The notes: generated from the sequence alone by a model not told the origin. DNA of 64,000 nucleotides from Lachnospiraceae bacterium (GCA_910576385.1 CAJTIR010000006.1:92311-156310); one strand, 5' to 3'. Positions 18,101-27,113 are shown, numbered from the stretch's first letter. Numbers and translations: made by a program.

Positions 18101-20399
18101 ACAGACATTGACTGTTTACAAAGATTTTAGTGGCATCTCTTATAAATTTTATGTCTATGCTGCTTATATGGATTATACTGCAATGGCTGCCGCGATGTCA
18201 GGTGTACAGCTTCATGAAGGAGTGAAGGATGATTCCGTTTATATTTCCATTGACAAGGAAGATGGAATAGTGCGCAATACTGAAGGCCAGGGAATTGATG
18301 AGATTGAAGGAGCCTATGAGCAGAAATCTTTCCAGGGACAGGAAGAAGATGTTTTCACAGGTATTCGCAGTTTTGTGCTTCCAAAAGGAGATTATAAGGT
18401 AGCGGTAGAATCTGCCAAAGCTCCAACCGAATCAGAAGGGAATACAACAGAAGAACAAGGCGTTACATTCTATATGGCGACAGGTGACAACTATGCAAAA
18501 GTGAATTCCTCAGATGAAAAAGCAATTTTAGATGTCAAGGAATCTACATCAGAAGCAGGCGCTTTGACGATCAAACTGCAGTCAGAGTCCACAGAACAGG
18601 AAAAAGCCTCCATTACCCTGGTTAATACAGAAGGTATGGAGCGGACGGTAGATGTGACAGGTTCCAGTGCTACTGTCACGGTAGCTGAGAATGATTCGAT
18701 TGCCATCCAGGTGCCAACAAGCGAGACAGTTGCTATTGACGGCAAAGAGGTGGAAGTAAAAGACGGCCAGGTGGAATCTTCCTTTGAGGCTGCCCCAGGA
18801 GAGAACCCCTTAAAAGCGGGAGATTTAGATACCAATGTAAGTTGTGACGCACAAAATAAATTGAGCGGAAAAATCAGCGCCACAGTGGTTTCCAATGTCT
18901 CTGCTGCCCAGGAGACAGATATCACAGCCGAGTATCTGGACAGCAAGGGAAAGGTTGTGGCCTCCTATACAGAGAAAAAGCAGTTAAAGCCAGGCTTAAA
19001 CACGGTGGAACTTTCCTTTGATTCCCTGGCAGCAGATTTTGGGGAGAGCACAGGGGAGGTAATGTTATCCTGCAGATTTACTGTTACAGATCAGGCAGGC
19101 CATTCTGCAGCAGCTATTGTGGAGGATATAAAAGTATCTCTGACTGAAAAGCCAGGGACAGAAGATCCCGACAAGCCAGGGACAGAATACCCTGATAAGC
19201 CAGGAGCAGAGGATCCCGATAAACCAGGAGCAGAGGATCCCGACAAACCAGGAATAGAAGACCCCGATAAACCAGGAGCAGAGGATCCCGACAAACCAGG
19301 AATAGAAGACCCCGATAAACCAGGAACCGAAGATCCAGATAAACCAGGAACAGAAGACCCCGACAATCCAGGAGATAAGCCAGGAACAGAAGACCCCGAT
19401 AAACCAGGAATTACAGAGGTTGAGGTCAAAGGAGTATCTGTCTCGGAAGGGAATCTAATGCTTGGTGTGGGTGAGAAGATCCAGTTAAAAGCAGTAGTTG
19501 TCCCGGAAAATGCTACCAACAAAACGCTTGTTTACAAAACATCGAATGACAATGCACAAGTGAGTGAAACAGGTCTGGTAACAGCGAAAAAAGTAGGTGC
19601 CGCTACTATTACTGTAGAAGCCAGGAATGGCAAAAAGGCAGAGGTGGAAGTGGCGGTAAAGAAAGCGCCAGAGAAGATTACACTGAATGCACAGAGTAAG
19701 GCGCTAAAACCAGGAGAGACATTCCAGATCAAAGTGACTCTGCCGAAAGATTGTGCAAGCCGCAGTATCACCTATGCCTCCAGTGAGCAGTCCGTTGCCG
19801 AGGTATCTCCCAGTGGTAAAATAACAGCAAAGAAAAAGGGAAATACTGTTATTACTGTGCAGACTTACAATGGGAAGAAAGCACAGATGAAAGTGGATGT
19901 GAAAGTGGATGTGGCAGTCAGGACAGTAAGTTTGTCAGATAAGAAGCTGACCTTAGGGGCAGGAGAGAAATATCAGCTCAACGCCTCCATCCGTCCGAAA
20001 AATGCGACCGATCAGAAACTGACATACAAAGCGTCTGGAAATAAAGTAAAAGTGACAGGAAAGGGACTGGTGACAGCGAAGAAGCCAGGAAAGGCAGCCA
20101 TCACAGTGAAAGCTCGAAATGGCAAAAAAGCAACTGTGACCATCACAGTGAAAAAAGCGCCAAAGAAGGTGACGTTGAATGCCAAGAAAAAGACATTAAA
20201 GGTTGGCAAGAAGTACCAGATCAAGACAAAACTGCCAAAGGGCACAGCGAGCCGCAAGCTGACCTATACATCCAGTAAAAAGAAGGTGGCTTCTGTTACC
20301 AGTACAGGAAAAGTAACAGCGAAGAAAAAGGGAAGTGCGACTATAACAGTGAAAACCTTTAATGGCAAGAAGGCAAAGCTTAAGATTATAGTAAAATAG
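15168..20399 (+). CDS. Giant surface protein: BspA-type LRR, putative Cys peptidase, repeat linker, four Ig-like (BIG2) domains
   Basis: 1743 residues from an ATG with AAGGAG upstream (an in-frame ATG at 15123 would add 15 residues before the signal peptide). Signal peptide at 1-27, ending around PTSFA. Two LRR_5 (BspA) blocks, about 95-480 and 560-770, each introduced by a similar L/FTGSGE module, show repeats such as ITSIGNFSFFNC and LKTIGTKAFSG. Then comes a domain (about 790-1010) with GNCFGM (Cys 842), SGHAVIP (His 950) and YDPNYP (Asp 971), in the order and spacing of a papain-like peptidase. After a beta-rich region there is a repetitive acidic/Pro linker (1328-1414) and four Big_2 domains to the C-terminus, very Lys-rich. 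No LPXTG or S-layer motif is seen. Likely an adhesin exposed at the cell surface. No recognised terminator separates it from cbiD, 35 bases on. Confidence 0.88.
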   Translation: MKKLRKMIGFLLVLALVWGLVPTSFAEPEEVLAVETPTGPTSGTCGALGTGENIQWQLTPDTEADWDIVQGQPYKLTLTGSGEMANYTTQNKAPWYDYCAMITSVSIGEGITSIGNFSFFNCVSLKSLTLPNSVSVIGSEAFNGCKLLETVVCGTGLKTIGTKAFSGNSKLSSIQLNEGLETIGKSAFYYCRNLASISLPNSLVAVKDKAFELSGLTSIVIPENVSELGMNIVYLSDKLQSISVAENNTSFRVWDNVLYQLSEDGSPYQTLAYAYASGSGTVQIAAQTEKIGHSTFYKAAKVTSVILADTIKEIGEDSFYQTNIEYIDFPDSLEKIGNTAFVGCKNLKEVHIPDQVQSIGTYAFWLCEGIKTITVGKGLQSLNGYIIMDCIALDTITISKENPYLDVIDNVVYNKDHTALYLYAPAKAEETYYVLDTVRSIGDYSIRSAQFLTELYMPESLNYFSKKSCMYTNPKLKSIYFPGNAPTFDTSSNIEVENVLIYRDPSTTGWDAEGWGQFNFADWDPSNVEQNQGTFGDVSWNYEADKGRIIFTGSGEIPDFTQGSPAPWNAYISDIQTIEAEHVTKIGNYAFQNAEKLLRLETGAQLQKIGDYAFADCSKLIYLEIAAVEEIGVSAFRNNSSIKECLDLEKVSSIGAGAFAGCSTFTDITLGAHLTSLEENVFAGCSGLSSLMIPEHVSAIDSNALKDCTSLRTINIPASVRSIGAQSFAGNTQLQKVYFYGAVPGNWAVDSFTNCSDELTLYYRTSQEGWTQLGDSWNNVPIQGQDQFYTEREDHYSFGNVASSFGYSPDYCIPRQRYVDVLDSIINGTYYYAINEDWRGNCFGMVSSTLEFYENSDKFRVSDFDASAENLYDLTEPKDQNAALTKLIEAYQISQYKSVGASIYDMISKGTNNYRSLIKRVEEFERSGGLSVDSQAEPIVMLLFSKCSGHAVIPVSVDQADNGDFKIKIYDPNYPSALQTLTVYKDFSGISYKFYVYAAYMDYTAMAAAMSGVQLHEGVKDDSVYISIDKEDGIVRNTEGQGIDEIEGAYEQKSFQGQEEDVFTGIRSFVLPKGDYKVAVESAKAPTESEGNTTEEQGVTFYMATGDNYAKVNSSDEKAILDVKESTSEAGALTIKLQSESTEQEKASITLVNTEGMERTVDVTGSSATVTVAENDSIAIQVPTSETVAIDGKEVEVKDGQVESSFEAAPGENPLKAGDLDTNVSCDAQNKLSGKISATVVSNVSAAQETDITAEYLDSKGKVVASYTEKKQLKPGLNTVELSFDSLAADFGESTGEVMLSCRFTVTDQAGHSAAAIVEDIKVSLTEKPGTEDPDKPGTEYPDKPGAEDPDKPGAEDPDKPGIEDPDKPGAEDPDKPGIEDPDKPGTEDPDKPGTEDPDNPGDKPGTEDPDKPGITEVEVKGVSVSEGNLMLGVGEKIQLKAVVVPENATNKTLVYKTSNDNAQVSETGLVTAKKVGAATITVEARNGKKAEVEVAVKKAPEKITLNAQSKALKPGETFQIKVTLPKDCASRSITYASSEQSVAEVSPSGKITAKKKGNTVITVQTYNGKKAQMKVDVKVDVAVRTVSLSDKKLTLGAGEKYQLNASIRPKNATDQKLTYKASGNKVKVTGKGLVTAKKPGKAAITVKARNGKKATVTITVKKAPKKVTLNAKKKTLKVGKKYQIKTKLPKGTASRKLTYTSSKKKVASVTSTGKVTAKKKGSATITVKTFNGKKAKLKIIVK
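19149..19400 (+). repeat. 24-bp tandem repeats coding for KPGTEDPD-type units
   Basis: Ten 24-base units (KPG-T/A/I-E-D/Y-PD) plus one 12-base half unit (NPGD) in a row inside the surface-protein gene. Units differ by a few bases but keep the frame, so copy number could change between strains without breaking the protein. Confidence 0.9.
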
Positions 20400-20434
20400 A
20401 AAGAACAATAGGACAGGAAGAAGAAAAGCAGAGC

Positions 20435-21649
20435 ATGGGAAAGCAGCCAAATGGATTGGAGCATTATTCTAAACAAGTGGATAATAGAAAATTACGTTTA
20501 GGTTATACTACCGGAAGCTGTGCGGCAGCGGCGGCAAAAGCCTCAGCTTATATGCTGTTGTCAGGAAAAGTGGTAGATTATATAAATCTTATGACGCCAA
20601 AAGGGATTCCACTCCATTTGGAGGTGTTGAATGCGGAATGGGGCAGGGGCTTTGTTTCCTGCGCCATCCGCAAGGATGCCGGAGATGATCCTGATGTGAC
20701 GGATGGCGTACTAATCTATGCAAAAGTTTCTTATCACAGAGAAAGCAGTTTTTCAGAGAAATATAATAAAAATCAGAACAAAATCTATATTGGCGCTGGC
20801 GTAGGCGTGGGCATTGTTACTAAGCCAGGATTGGAACAGCCGCAGGGAGCGCCAGCGATTAACCGAGTACCCAGACAAATGATTACAGAAGAATTGACAC
20901 GTCTTTGTAAATACTATCAGGTTTCTCAAGGCCTGGATGTGGAGATTTCTGTTCCCCAAGGAGTAGATTTGGCAGAAAAGACCTTTAATCCCAGACTGGG
21001 CATTATGGGGGGGATTTCTATTTTGGGCACGACAGGTATTGTGGAGCCGATGAGTGAATCGGCACTGATTTCCAGTATTCATCTGGAATTAAAGCAACAG
21101 GCGGAACTTGGCAAGAAAAGTCTTGTCGTCACGCCTGGAAATTATGGGCAGGAATTTTTACAGAAACATTTCCCATTAAAAATTGAGGACGCAGTGAAGT
21201 GTAGCAATTTTGTGGGGGAGACTATTGATTATGCCGCGGAGCTTGGGATAGAAGATATTCTTTTCGTGGCGCATATTGGGAAGTTTATTAAAGTTGCCGG
21301 GGGGATTTTTCAGACCCATTCCAGAATTGCGGATGCGCGGGTAGAAATCCTCACGGCAAATGCTGTCCTTGCAGGCGCCAGTCAGTCTCTTTTAAAAGAG
21401 CTTATGCAGGTTGTGACTACAGAGGAAGGAATTCGGATTCTGGAAGAAGCCGGCTATCTGGAACAGACAATGGAACATATCATGGAGCGGATTTTGTTTC
21501 ATCTTAAGAGACGCAGCTTGGACAGGATAAATTTAGGCGCAATTGTGTTTTCTAGTGAGTTAGGGAAGCGCAGACAGGGAAGTGGAGAACTGGGGCGTAC
21601 AGCAAATTCAGAAGAAATTATTGAGAAGATCAGAAGGATTGGAGCATAA
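20435..21649 (+). CDS. cbiD: Cobalt-precorrin-5B (C1)-methyltransferase
   Basis: Methylates C1 of the corrin ring with SAM in the anaerobic cobalamin pathway. 404 residues, with the hallmark N-terminal LGYTTGSCAAAAAKA (about 22-36), GIVTKPGLEQPQGAPAINRVP and the Gly-rich GIMGGISILGTTGIVEPMSE. It is the first gene of a tight operon (cbiL starts 2 bases after its stop). No promoter or B12 riboswitch is visible in the 35 bases separating it from the surface protein, so it may be read through from there. Confidence 0.96.
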   Translation: MGKQPNGLEHYSKQVDNRKLRLGYTTGSCAAAAAKASAYMLLSGKVVDYINLMTPKGIPLHLEVLNAEWGRGFVSCAIRKDAGDDPDVTDGVLIYAKVSYHRESSFSEKYNKNQNKIYIGAGVGVGIVTKPGLEQPQGAPAINRVPRQMITEELTRLCKYYQVSQGLDVEISVPQGVDLAEKTFNPRLGIMGGISILGTTGIVEPMSESALISSIHLELKQQAELGKKSLVVTPGNYGQEFLQKHFPLKIEDAVKCSNFVGETIDYAAELGIEDILFVAHIGKFIKVAGGIFQTHSRIADARVEILTANAVLAGASQSLLKELMQVVTTEEGIRILEEAGYLEQTMEHIMERILFHLKRRSLDRINLGAIVFSSELGKRRQGSGELGRTANSEEIIEKIRRIGA

Positions 21650-21650
21650 A

Positions 21651-22346
21651 ATGACAGGAAAATTATATGGAATTGGCGTCGGGCCTGGAGATCCAGAACT
21701 TTTAACTTTAAAAGCAGTGCGTTTGATTCGAGACTGTGAGATATTGGCAGTGCCAGGAACCATAAAGGAGGAGACGACAGCATATCGGATTGTATATCAA
21801 GTTTTGCCAGAAATTGCGAAAAAAGAGTGTCTGGCCTTGGACATGCCAATGACAAAAGACCGAAAATTGTTGGAGAGCAGCCATAAAATAGCGTTTGAAC
21901 TGCTGCGTCAGTCCTTAGATCAAGGAAAAGATGTAGCTTTTTTGACATTAGGAGATCCCTGTATCTATTCCACTTACATCTATATGCACCAGAGAGCAGT
22001 CCAAGCTGGCTATCAGACAGAAATCATTAGCGGAATACCATCTTTTTGTGCTGTCTCTGCAAAATTAAATCAAGGGTTGGTGGAGAAATCTCAAATGCTG
22101 CATATTATTCCCTCCACTTATGATATGGAACAGGGGCTAAAACTTTCAGGCACAAAAGTTTTAATGAAAGTCGGCAGGAAGTTACAACAAGTCAAAGAGC
22201 AGTTACAGACTGAGAGTTCCAGCAAAGAACAATTTCAAGTGGCAATGATTGAAAACTGTGGGATGCCAGAAGAACAGATATATCAGGATATGCAAGAAAT
22301 TCCAGATCAGGCAGGCTATTATACATTGATGATTGTAAAGGAGTAG
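21651..22346 (+). CDS. cbiL: Cobalt-factor II / precorrin-2 C20-methyltransferase
   Basis: SAM-dependent tetrapyrrole methylase of 231 residues. The start MTGKLYGIGVGPGDPELLTLKA shows the family's GxGxGDxxLLT motif. LTLGDPCIYSTY and VSGIPSF-type ISGIPSFCAVSA are the substrate/SAM loop motifs. The ATG at 21651 immediately follows the cbiD stop; an upstream in-frame ATG at 21582 lies inside cbiD and is rejected. It is followed by cbiF after 5 bases. Confidence 0.94.
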   Translation: MTGKLYGIGVGPGDPELLTLKAVRLIRDCEILAVPGTIKEETTAYRIVYQVLPEIAKKECLALDMPMTKDRKLLESSHKIAFELLRQSLDQGKDVAFLTLGDPCIYSTYIYMHQRAVQAGYQTEIISGIPSFCAVSAKLNQGLVEKSQMLHIIPSTYDMEQGLKLSGTKVLMKVGRKLQQVKEQLQTESSSKEQFQVAMIENCGMPEEQIYQDMQEIPDQAGYYTLMIVKE

Positions 22347-22351
22347 GGAAT

Positions 22352-23113
22352 ATGATTTATTTTGTGGGAGCAGGGAGCGGAGCGCCAGATTTAATTACCA
22401 TACGAGGACAGAAGCTCTTGCAGTCTGCGGATGTAATTATCTATGCCGGCTCTCTGGTAAACCCATTGCTGTTAGAAGAGAAAAAGCCGCAGTGTCAGGT
22501 ATACAACAGTGCTAAGATGACGTTAGAGGAAGTCTTTTCAGTGATGAAAGAAGCAGAGCAGGCAGGAAAGATGACAGTACGGCTCCATACAGGAGATCCT
22601 TGTCTCTATGGGGCGATACGGGAGCAGATGGATTTATTGGAAGCAGAACAGATCCCATATCAGTATTGTCCAGGCGTCAGTTCTTTTTGCGGAGCTGCCG
22701 CAGCTTTAAATCTGGAATATACATTGCCGGATGTGTCTCAGAGTGTGATAATTACCAGAATGGCTGGCCGGACGCCAGTTCCCAAAAAGGAAGAGATCGC
22801 ATCTTTGGCGGCGCACCAGGCAACAATGGTGATTTTTTTAAGTACTGGGATGTTGGAGCAGTTGACAGAACGGCTCTTGGCTGGGGGATGTCACAAAGAT
22901 ACGCCAGCCGCTATTGTCTATAAGGCGACCTGGGAGGAGGAACAGTCCTATGTATGTACGGTGGCAACCTTAGCTGAGACGGCCAAAGCACATGATATTA
23001 AAAAGACAGCGCTGATTATTGTCGGGGATGTGGTGACACATAGCAATTATCGCAGAAGTGATCTGTACCATCCAGAGTTTGAGACTGAATATCGCCAAAT
23101 GAAAACAACATAA
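22352..23113 (+). CDS. cbiF: Cobalt-precorrin-4 (C11)-methyltransferase
   Basis: 253 residues. N-terminal MIYFVGAGSGAPDLITIRG and DVIIYAGSLVNP are diagnostic of CbiF/CobM; TGDPCLYGAI and YCPGVSSFCGAAA follow. It methylates C11 using SAM, before ring contraction is completed by CbiG. AAGGAG, overlapping the cbiL stop, is its ribosome site. Confidence 0.95.
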   Translation: MIYFVGAGSGAPDLITIRGQKLLQSADVIIYAGSLVNPLLLEEKKPQCQVYNSAKMTLEEVFSVMKEAEQAGKMTVRLHTGDPCLYGAIREQMDLLEAEQIPYQYCPGVSSFCGAAAALNLEYTLPDVSQSVIITRMAGRTPVPKKEEIASLAAHQATMVIFLSTGMLEQLTERLLAGGCHKDTPAAIVYKATWEEEQSYVCTVATLAETAKAHDIKKTALIIVGDVVTHSNYRRSDLYHPEFETEYRQMKTT

Positions 23114-23126
23114 AAATGGAGTAAAT

Positions 23127-24257
23127 ATGCGAAAACAGGAACACTTGGTCAATATTATCAGTTTTACAAAAACAGGAAACCGCTTGGCCAGGCAGATAAA
23201 ATCTATTTTGGAACAAAAACAAGAAAACAGTCACAAAGCCGACAGAAAAATAGTGGTAAATTTGCAAGATAGCCAAACATTGAGGCAGCCATTGAGGGAG
23301 TGGTGTAAGGAATCTTTTACACAGTCTGGGCTTTTGATTTTTGTGGGAGCTGTGGGGATTGCAGTTCGTCTGATTGCTCCACATGTAAAGGATAAATTTA
23401 CGGATCCCGCGGTATTAGCTGTAGATGAACAGGGAAATTTTGTAATTCCGATTTTGTCAGGGCATGTGGGAGGTGCAAATGAGTATGCCGTCTGGATTGC
23501 CAAAGCGTTGGGTGCTGTCCCAGTGATCACCACAGCAACAGATTTATATGGAAAATTTGCTGTGGATGTGTTTGCGGCAAAGAATGGCCTGACAATTTCA
23601 GAGCGGTTGTTGGCAAAAAAAATTTCAGCGGCTGTGCTGCGTGAAGAAAAAGTTGGATTTTCTTGTGAGTCTGCTGTTTCGGGCAGAATGCCAGCGGAAT
23701 TGGTGTGGATGGAAATATCGCAAAAAGAACATATGAATTTGCCATGTCATTATAAGATCATTGATAATATCCCATATAAAATCCATGTAGGAGTTTTTCT
23801 AAGAGAGCAGGACAGACAAACGTTATTTTTGCATCCCAAAGTTTTGGTGTTGGGCATTGGCTGCAAAAAGGGTAAATCATTGGCGGAGATCGAAAATTTT
23901 GTAAAACGAAAGTTCCAGGAGCAAGAACTTGCCTGGGATAGTGTCTGTGCAGTGGCCTCCGTGGAGCAAAAAAGACAGGAACTAGGATTACAACAGTTCT
24001 GTCAGAAATGGCAGCTTTCCTTTCACACTTTCTCGCCAGAGGAGCTGGCAGAAATTCCAGGTGTATTTGCAGAATCTAAGTTTGTGGAACATACGATTGG
24101 AGTGGGAAATGTCTGTGAACGCGCGGCAGTGCGATGCGCCACAGTATTGGCGGCAGAAAAAAAGGTACATTTTCCCAGGCTGTTGCTGCATAAAACAGCG
24201 GAAAATGGCATTACTCTGGCAATTGCTAAGATAGATTGGAGTGTAAAATTTGAGTAA
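23127..24257 (+). CDS. cbiG: Cobalt-precorrin-5A hydrolase
   Basis: Opens the delta-lactone of cobalt-precorrin-5A and releases acetaldehyde. 376 residues. The central region has FVGAVGIAVRLIAPHVKDK, VDEQGNFVIPILSGHVGGAN and VPVITTATDLYGKFAVD; the C-terminal CbiG_C domain has VLGIGCKKGKS and a Glu-Arg-Ala motif. The first 60 residues carry an extra hydrophilic stretch (EQKQENSHKADRK). GGAG lies 7 bases before the ATG. Its last 8 bases overlap the start of cbiH. Confidence 0.94.
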   Translation: MRKQEHLVNIISFTKTGNRLARQIKSILEQKQENSHKADRKIVVNLQDSQTLRQPLREWCKESFTQSGLLIFVGAVGIAVRLIAPHVKDKFTDPAVLAVDEQGNFVIPILSGHVGGANEYAVWIAKALGAVPVITTATDLYGKFAVDVFAAKNGLTISERLLAKKISAAVLREEKVGFSCESAVSGRMPAELVWMEISQKEHMNLPCHYKIIDNIPYKIHVGVFLREQDRQTLFLHPKVLVLGIGCKKGKSLAEIENFVKRKFQEQELAWDSVCAVASVEQKRQELGLQQFCQKWQLSFHTFSPEELAEIPGVFAESKFVEHTIGVGNVCERAAVRCATVLAAEKKVHFPRLLLHKTAENGITLAIAKIDWSVKFE

Positions 24258-24978
24258 ACTTTATGTAGTAGGAATTGGGCCGGGAGCCTATGAGGAAATG
24301 ACTGTGCGTGCTGTGCGGATTTTGGAGCAGTGTCAGGTAATTGTGGGCTATACGGTGTATGTGGAACTGGTGCGGGAGCATTTTCCAGGAAAGGAATTTT
24401 TGACTACCCCAATGCGTCAGGAGACAAAGCGTTGTCAGCTCGCTCTAAAAACAGCACAGTCTGGTAAAGATACCGCCATGATCTGCAGCGGAGACGCAGG
24501 CGTCTATGGTATGGCAGGGTTGTTGTTGGAGTTGGGGGTAGAATATCCGCAGGTGGAACTGGAATTTGTACCAGGAGTGACAGCGGCAGTCAGCGGCGCT
24601 GCGATTCTCGGAGCGCCGTTGATGCATGATTTCGCAGTGATTAGCCTTAGTGATCTGATGACGCCCTGGGAGTTGATTGCACAGCGTCTGGCAGCAGCGG
24701 CAGCAGCGGATTTTGTGATTTGTCTGTATAATCCGTCCAGCAAAAAACGAGCGGATTATCTGACGCGCGCCTGTGAGATTTTACGAAATGACCGCAGAGG
24801 CAGTAATCTATGTGGGATTGTAAGTAATATCGGCAGAGAGGGAATGAACAGCAGAATTTGTACTCTGGAAGAATTGCAGGAAATCCAGACAGATATGTTT
24901 TCCACAGTATTTATTGGAAATTCACAGACCAAGGAAGTGAATGGGAGAATGGTAACGCCCAGAGGGTATATTTTTTAG
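24250..24978 (+). CDS. cbiH: Cobalt-factor III / precorrin-3B C17-methyltransferase
   Basis: 242 residues with KLYVVGIGPGAYEEMTVRA, ICSGDAGVYGMAGL and the CbiH/CobJ-type VVGYTVY-like IVGYTVYVEL. It methylates C17 and drives ring contraction. The start is a TTG at 24250 overlapping the cbiG stop by 8 bases; no ATG exists nearby, so translational coupling is likely. Confidence 0.93.
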   Translation: MSKLYVVGIGPGAYEEMTVRAVRILEQCQVIVGYTVYVELVREHFPGKEFLTTPMRQETKRCQLALKTAQSGKDTAMICSGDAGVYGMAGLLLELGVEYPQVELEFVPGVTAAVSGAAILGAPLMHDFAVISLSDLMTPWELIAQRLAAAAAADFVICLYNPSSKKRADYLTRACEILRNDRRGSNLCGIVSNIGREGMNSRICTLEELQEIQTDMFSTVFIGNSQTKEVNGRMVTPRGYIF

Positions 24979-25022
24979 TCAAATACCTACAGTAGAGATG
25001 ATTTTGATCAATGGAGGAGACC

Positions 25023-27113
25023 GTGCAAGAAGTATTGATTTTTTCAGGGACAAGCGAGGGTCGAAAACTGGCCGAACAATTGTTAGAAAACCAAATTGCC
25101 GCAACTGTCTGCGTGGCTACAGATTATGGCCGGGAGGTAATGGAGCAGGAAATAGAAAATCCTTTGCTTGAGGTGCAGAGGGGACGTCTAGATTTGCCGC
25201 AGATGGAAAAATTGATTGGCAGCAAATCTTGGACCGCTGTGGTGGACGCCACCCATCCTTTTGCGCAGCAGGTGACAAAAAATATTGCGCAGGCCTGTGC
25301 AAATCAGGGTTGTAAGTTATGGCGTCTTTTGCGGCAAGCGGATGAAAAGATGGATAGCGAAGGAGGCGGACAACTAGAGAATCAAACAGGGGCTTCGCAT
25401 ATGCCAGAGGACAAAATCATCTATGTGGATTCTGTGGAGGAGGCGGCAGTTTATCTCAACCAGACACTAGGAAATATATTTTTTACCACGGGCAGCAAAG
25501 ATTTACCCAAATATCTCAGTGTAATTGAAGATATTTCCAGAGTCTATGTCCGCATTCTGCCAGATGCCATGCAGTTGGAGAAGTGCCGCAGTCTGGGCTT
25601 AATGGGAAAGCAGATCATCTGTATGCAGGGACCATTTAATGAGGATTTAAATATAGCTATGCTTCGGCAGATTCAGGCGTCTGTGCTGGTCACAAAAGAG
25701 ACTTCCAATGCTGGAGGATTGACAGAAAAGCTGCGCGCGGCTGCTAAGACAGGTGCGAAGGCGCTTGTAATTCGCCGTCCTTGTGAACATGGCTATTCTA
25801 TGGAGCAAATATTAGGAAAACTGGGAGTGAAGCGTACCACAAAGAGGCGTGTGATCCTTGCAGGTATGGGGATGGGAAGTTTGTCCAATATGACCAGAGA
25901 GGTGTACAAAGCTTGTCAAAATGCCGATCTAATCATTGGAGCTGCACGGATGTTAGAGACAGTAAAGAGTATGGGAAAACCTGCGAAGATTCTATATCGC
26001 AGTGAGGAAATCGTAGAATATGTTGTCAGTCATCCCAAATATCAGGATATTGTGGTTTTGTTGTCTGGTGATGTGGGATTTTACAGCGGGGCAAAGAAAC
26101 TTTTGCAAGCATTTTCTGAGATTAATGAAAAACAGGAAAGCAAAGAGTATCAGACATCTTTCAGTGATGGCGGCAGAAAAGCTTTTCCAACTTACCAATT
26201 ACAGTTAATGTGCGGCGTGCCGTCAGTAGTCTATTTTGCTTCTCGGCTGGGGATTCCCTGGGAGGATATGGCGCTGTTAAGTTTGCATGGCAGACAACAA
26301 AATCTAATTGGGACATTACAGAGTTGTGGCAGCGTATTTGCTCTTATGGAGGGAGCAGAGGGGATTCGAAGACTAAGCCGTGAACTTTTAGAATATGGTT
26401 TTTTAGAGATAGAAATGAATATTGGTAGTCAGCTCAGTTATCCGCAGGAGAAGATTTTACAAGGAAGGCCAGAACAGTTTTTAGATTATGACGATCAGGG
26501 CGTTGCTGTGGTGATTTTACGTAAGCGGCGGGCTAGTGATCCGGTCGTCACACATGGGATTCCTGATACAGAATTTGTCCGTGGGGAAGTACCGATGACT
26601 AAGGAGGAAGTGCGCAGTGTTTCTCTGTCAAAGCTGGCTCTAACAAAAAATGCCATTGTCTATGATATTGGGGCGGGTACAGGGAGTATTGCCATAGAGT
26701 GTGCCAAGCAAGCAGTCTATGGAAAAGTATATGCAATAGAGAGAAATTCCCTGGCATTGCGTTTGATTGAAGAGAATAAATTAAGACATCAAGTATGGAA
26801 TTTGGAGTTAATTGAGGGAGAAGCGCCGCAGGCGCTTAAACCACTTCCGGCGCCTACGCATGTATTTATCGGTGGCAGCGGTGGCAAATTGCAAGAGATT
26901 GCAGAACTCGTATGGAGGAAAAATCCTTCCGTGCGCATAGTGTTGAATGTGGTTTCTCTAGAAACAATGAGAGAGATTATGGAATTGATGAACGGTATGG
27001 TATTTTCTGAGCAGGAAATGGTACAGGTGTCAGTGGCAAAGGCAAAAATTCTCGGACAACACCATTTAATGATCGGACAGAACCCAGTCTATGTGATCAC
27101 TTTACAGAAATGA
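25023..27113 (+). CDS. cbiJ-cbiET: Triple fusion CbiJ-CbiE-CbiT (cobalt-precorrin-6A reductase / C5- and C15-methylase, decarboxylase)
   Basis: About 696 residues carrying three successive pathway steps in one chain. CbiJ (about 1-270): VLIFSGTSEGRKLAE, VVDATHPFAQ. CbiE (about 275-480): VILAGMGMGSLSNMT, LLSGDVGFYSG, CGVPSVVYFASRLG. CbiT (about 485-696): PMTKEEVRSVSLSKL, YDIGAGTGSIAIE and FIGGSGGKLQEI. CbiJ reduces cobalt-precorrin-6A; CbiE/CbiT methylate C5 and C15 and decarboxylate the C12 acetate. The GTG at 25023 is preferred, as GGAGGAG ends 3 bases before it; the ATG at 25011 (700 residues) has no ribosome site. Non-conserved hydrophilic inserts lie in both CbiJ and CbiE. It is the last gene of the ring operon. 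Confidence 0.92.
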   Translation: MQEVLIFSGTSEGRKLAEQLLENQIAATVCVATDYGREVMEQEIENPLLEVQRGRLDLPQMEKLIGSKSWTAVVDATHPFAQQVTKNIAQACANQGCKLWRLLRQADEKMDSEGGGQLENQTGASHMPEDKIIYVDSVEEAAVYLNQTLGNIFFTTGSKDLPKYLSVIEDISRVYVRILPDAMQLEKCRSLGLMGKQIICMQGPFNEDLNIAMLRQIQASVLVTKETSNAGGLTEKLRAAAKTGAKALVIRRPCEHGYSMEQILGKLGVKRTTKRRVILAGMGMGSLSNMTREVYKACQNADLIIGAARMLETVKSMGKPAKILYRSEEIVEYVVSHPKYQDIVVLLSGDVGFYSGAKKLLQAFSEINEKQESKEYQTSFSDGGRKAFPTYQLQLMCGVPSVVYFASRLGIPWEDMALLSLHGRQQNLIGTLQSCGSVFALMEGAEGIRRLSRELLEYGFLEIEMNIGSQLSYPQEKILQGRPEQFLDYDDQGVAVVILRKRRASDPVVTHGIPDTEFVRGEVPMTKEEVRSVSLSKLALTKNAIVYDIGAGTGSIAIECAKQAVYGKVYAIERNSLALRLIEENKLRHQVWNLELIEGEAPQALKPLPAPTHVFIGGSGGKLQEIAELVWRKNPSVRIVLNVVSLETMREIMELMNGMVFSEQEMVQVSVAKAKILGQHHLMIGQNPVYVITLQK

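Noticed and set aside
19091..19522. Minus-strand frame with regular PGLSGSS repeats, which looked like a repeat protein.
   Set aside because: It is the complement of the KPGTEDPD tandem repeat in the surface protein.
20400..20434. Cobalamin riboswitch before cbiD.
   Set aside because: Only 35 bases separate it from the previous gene and no B12-box (GCCACTG) context is present. The GCCACTG near 40208 lies inside cobT coding sequence.
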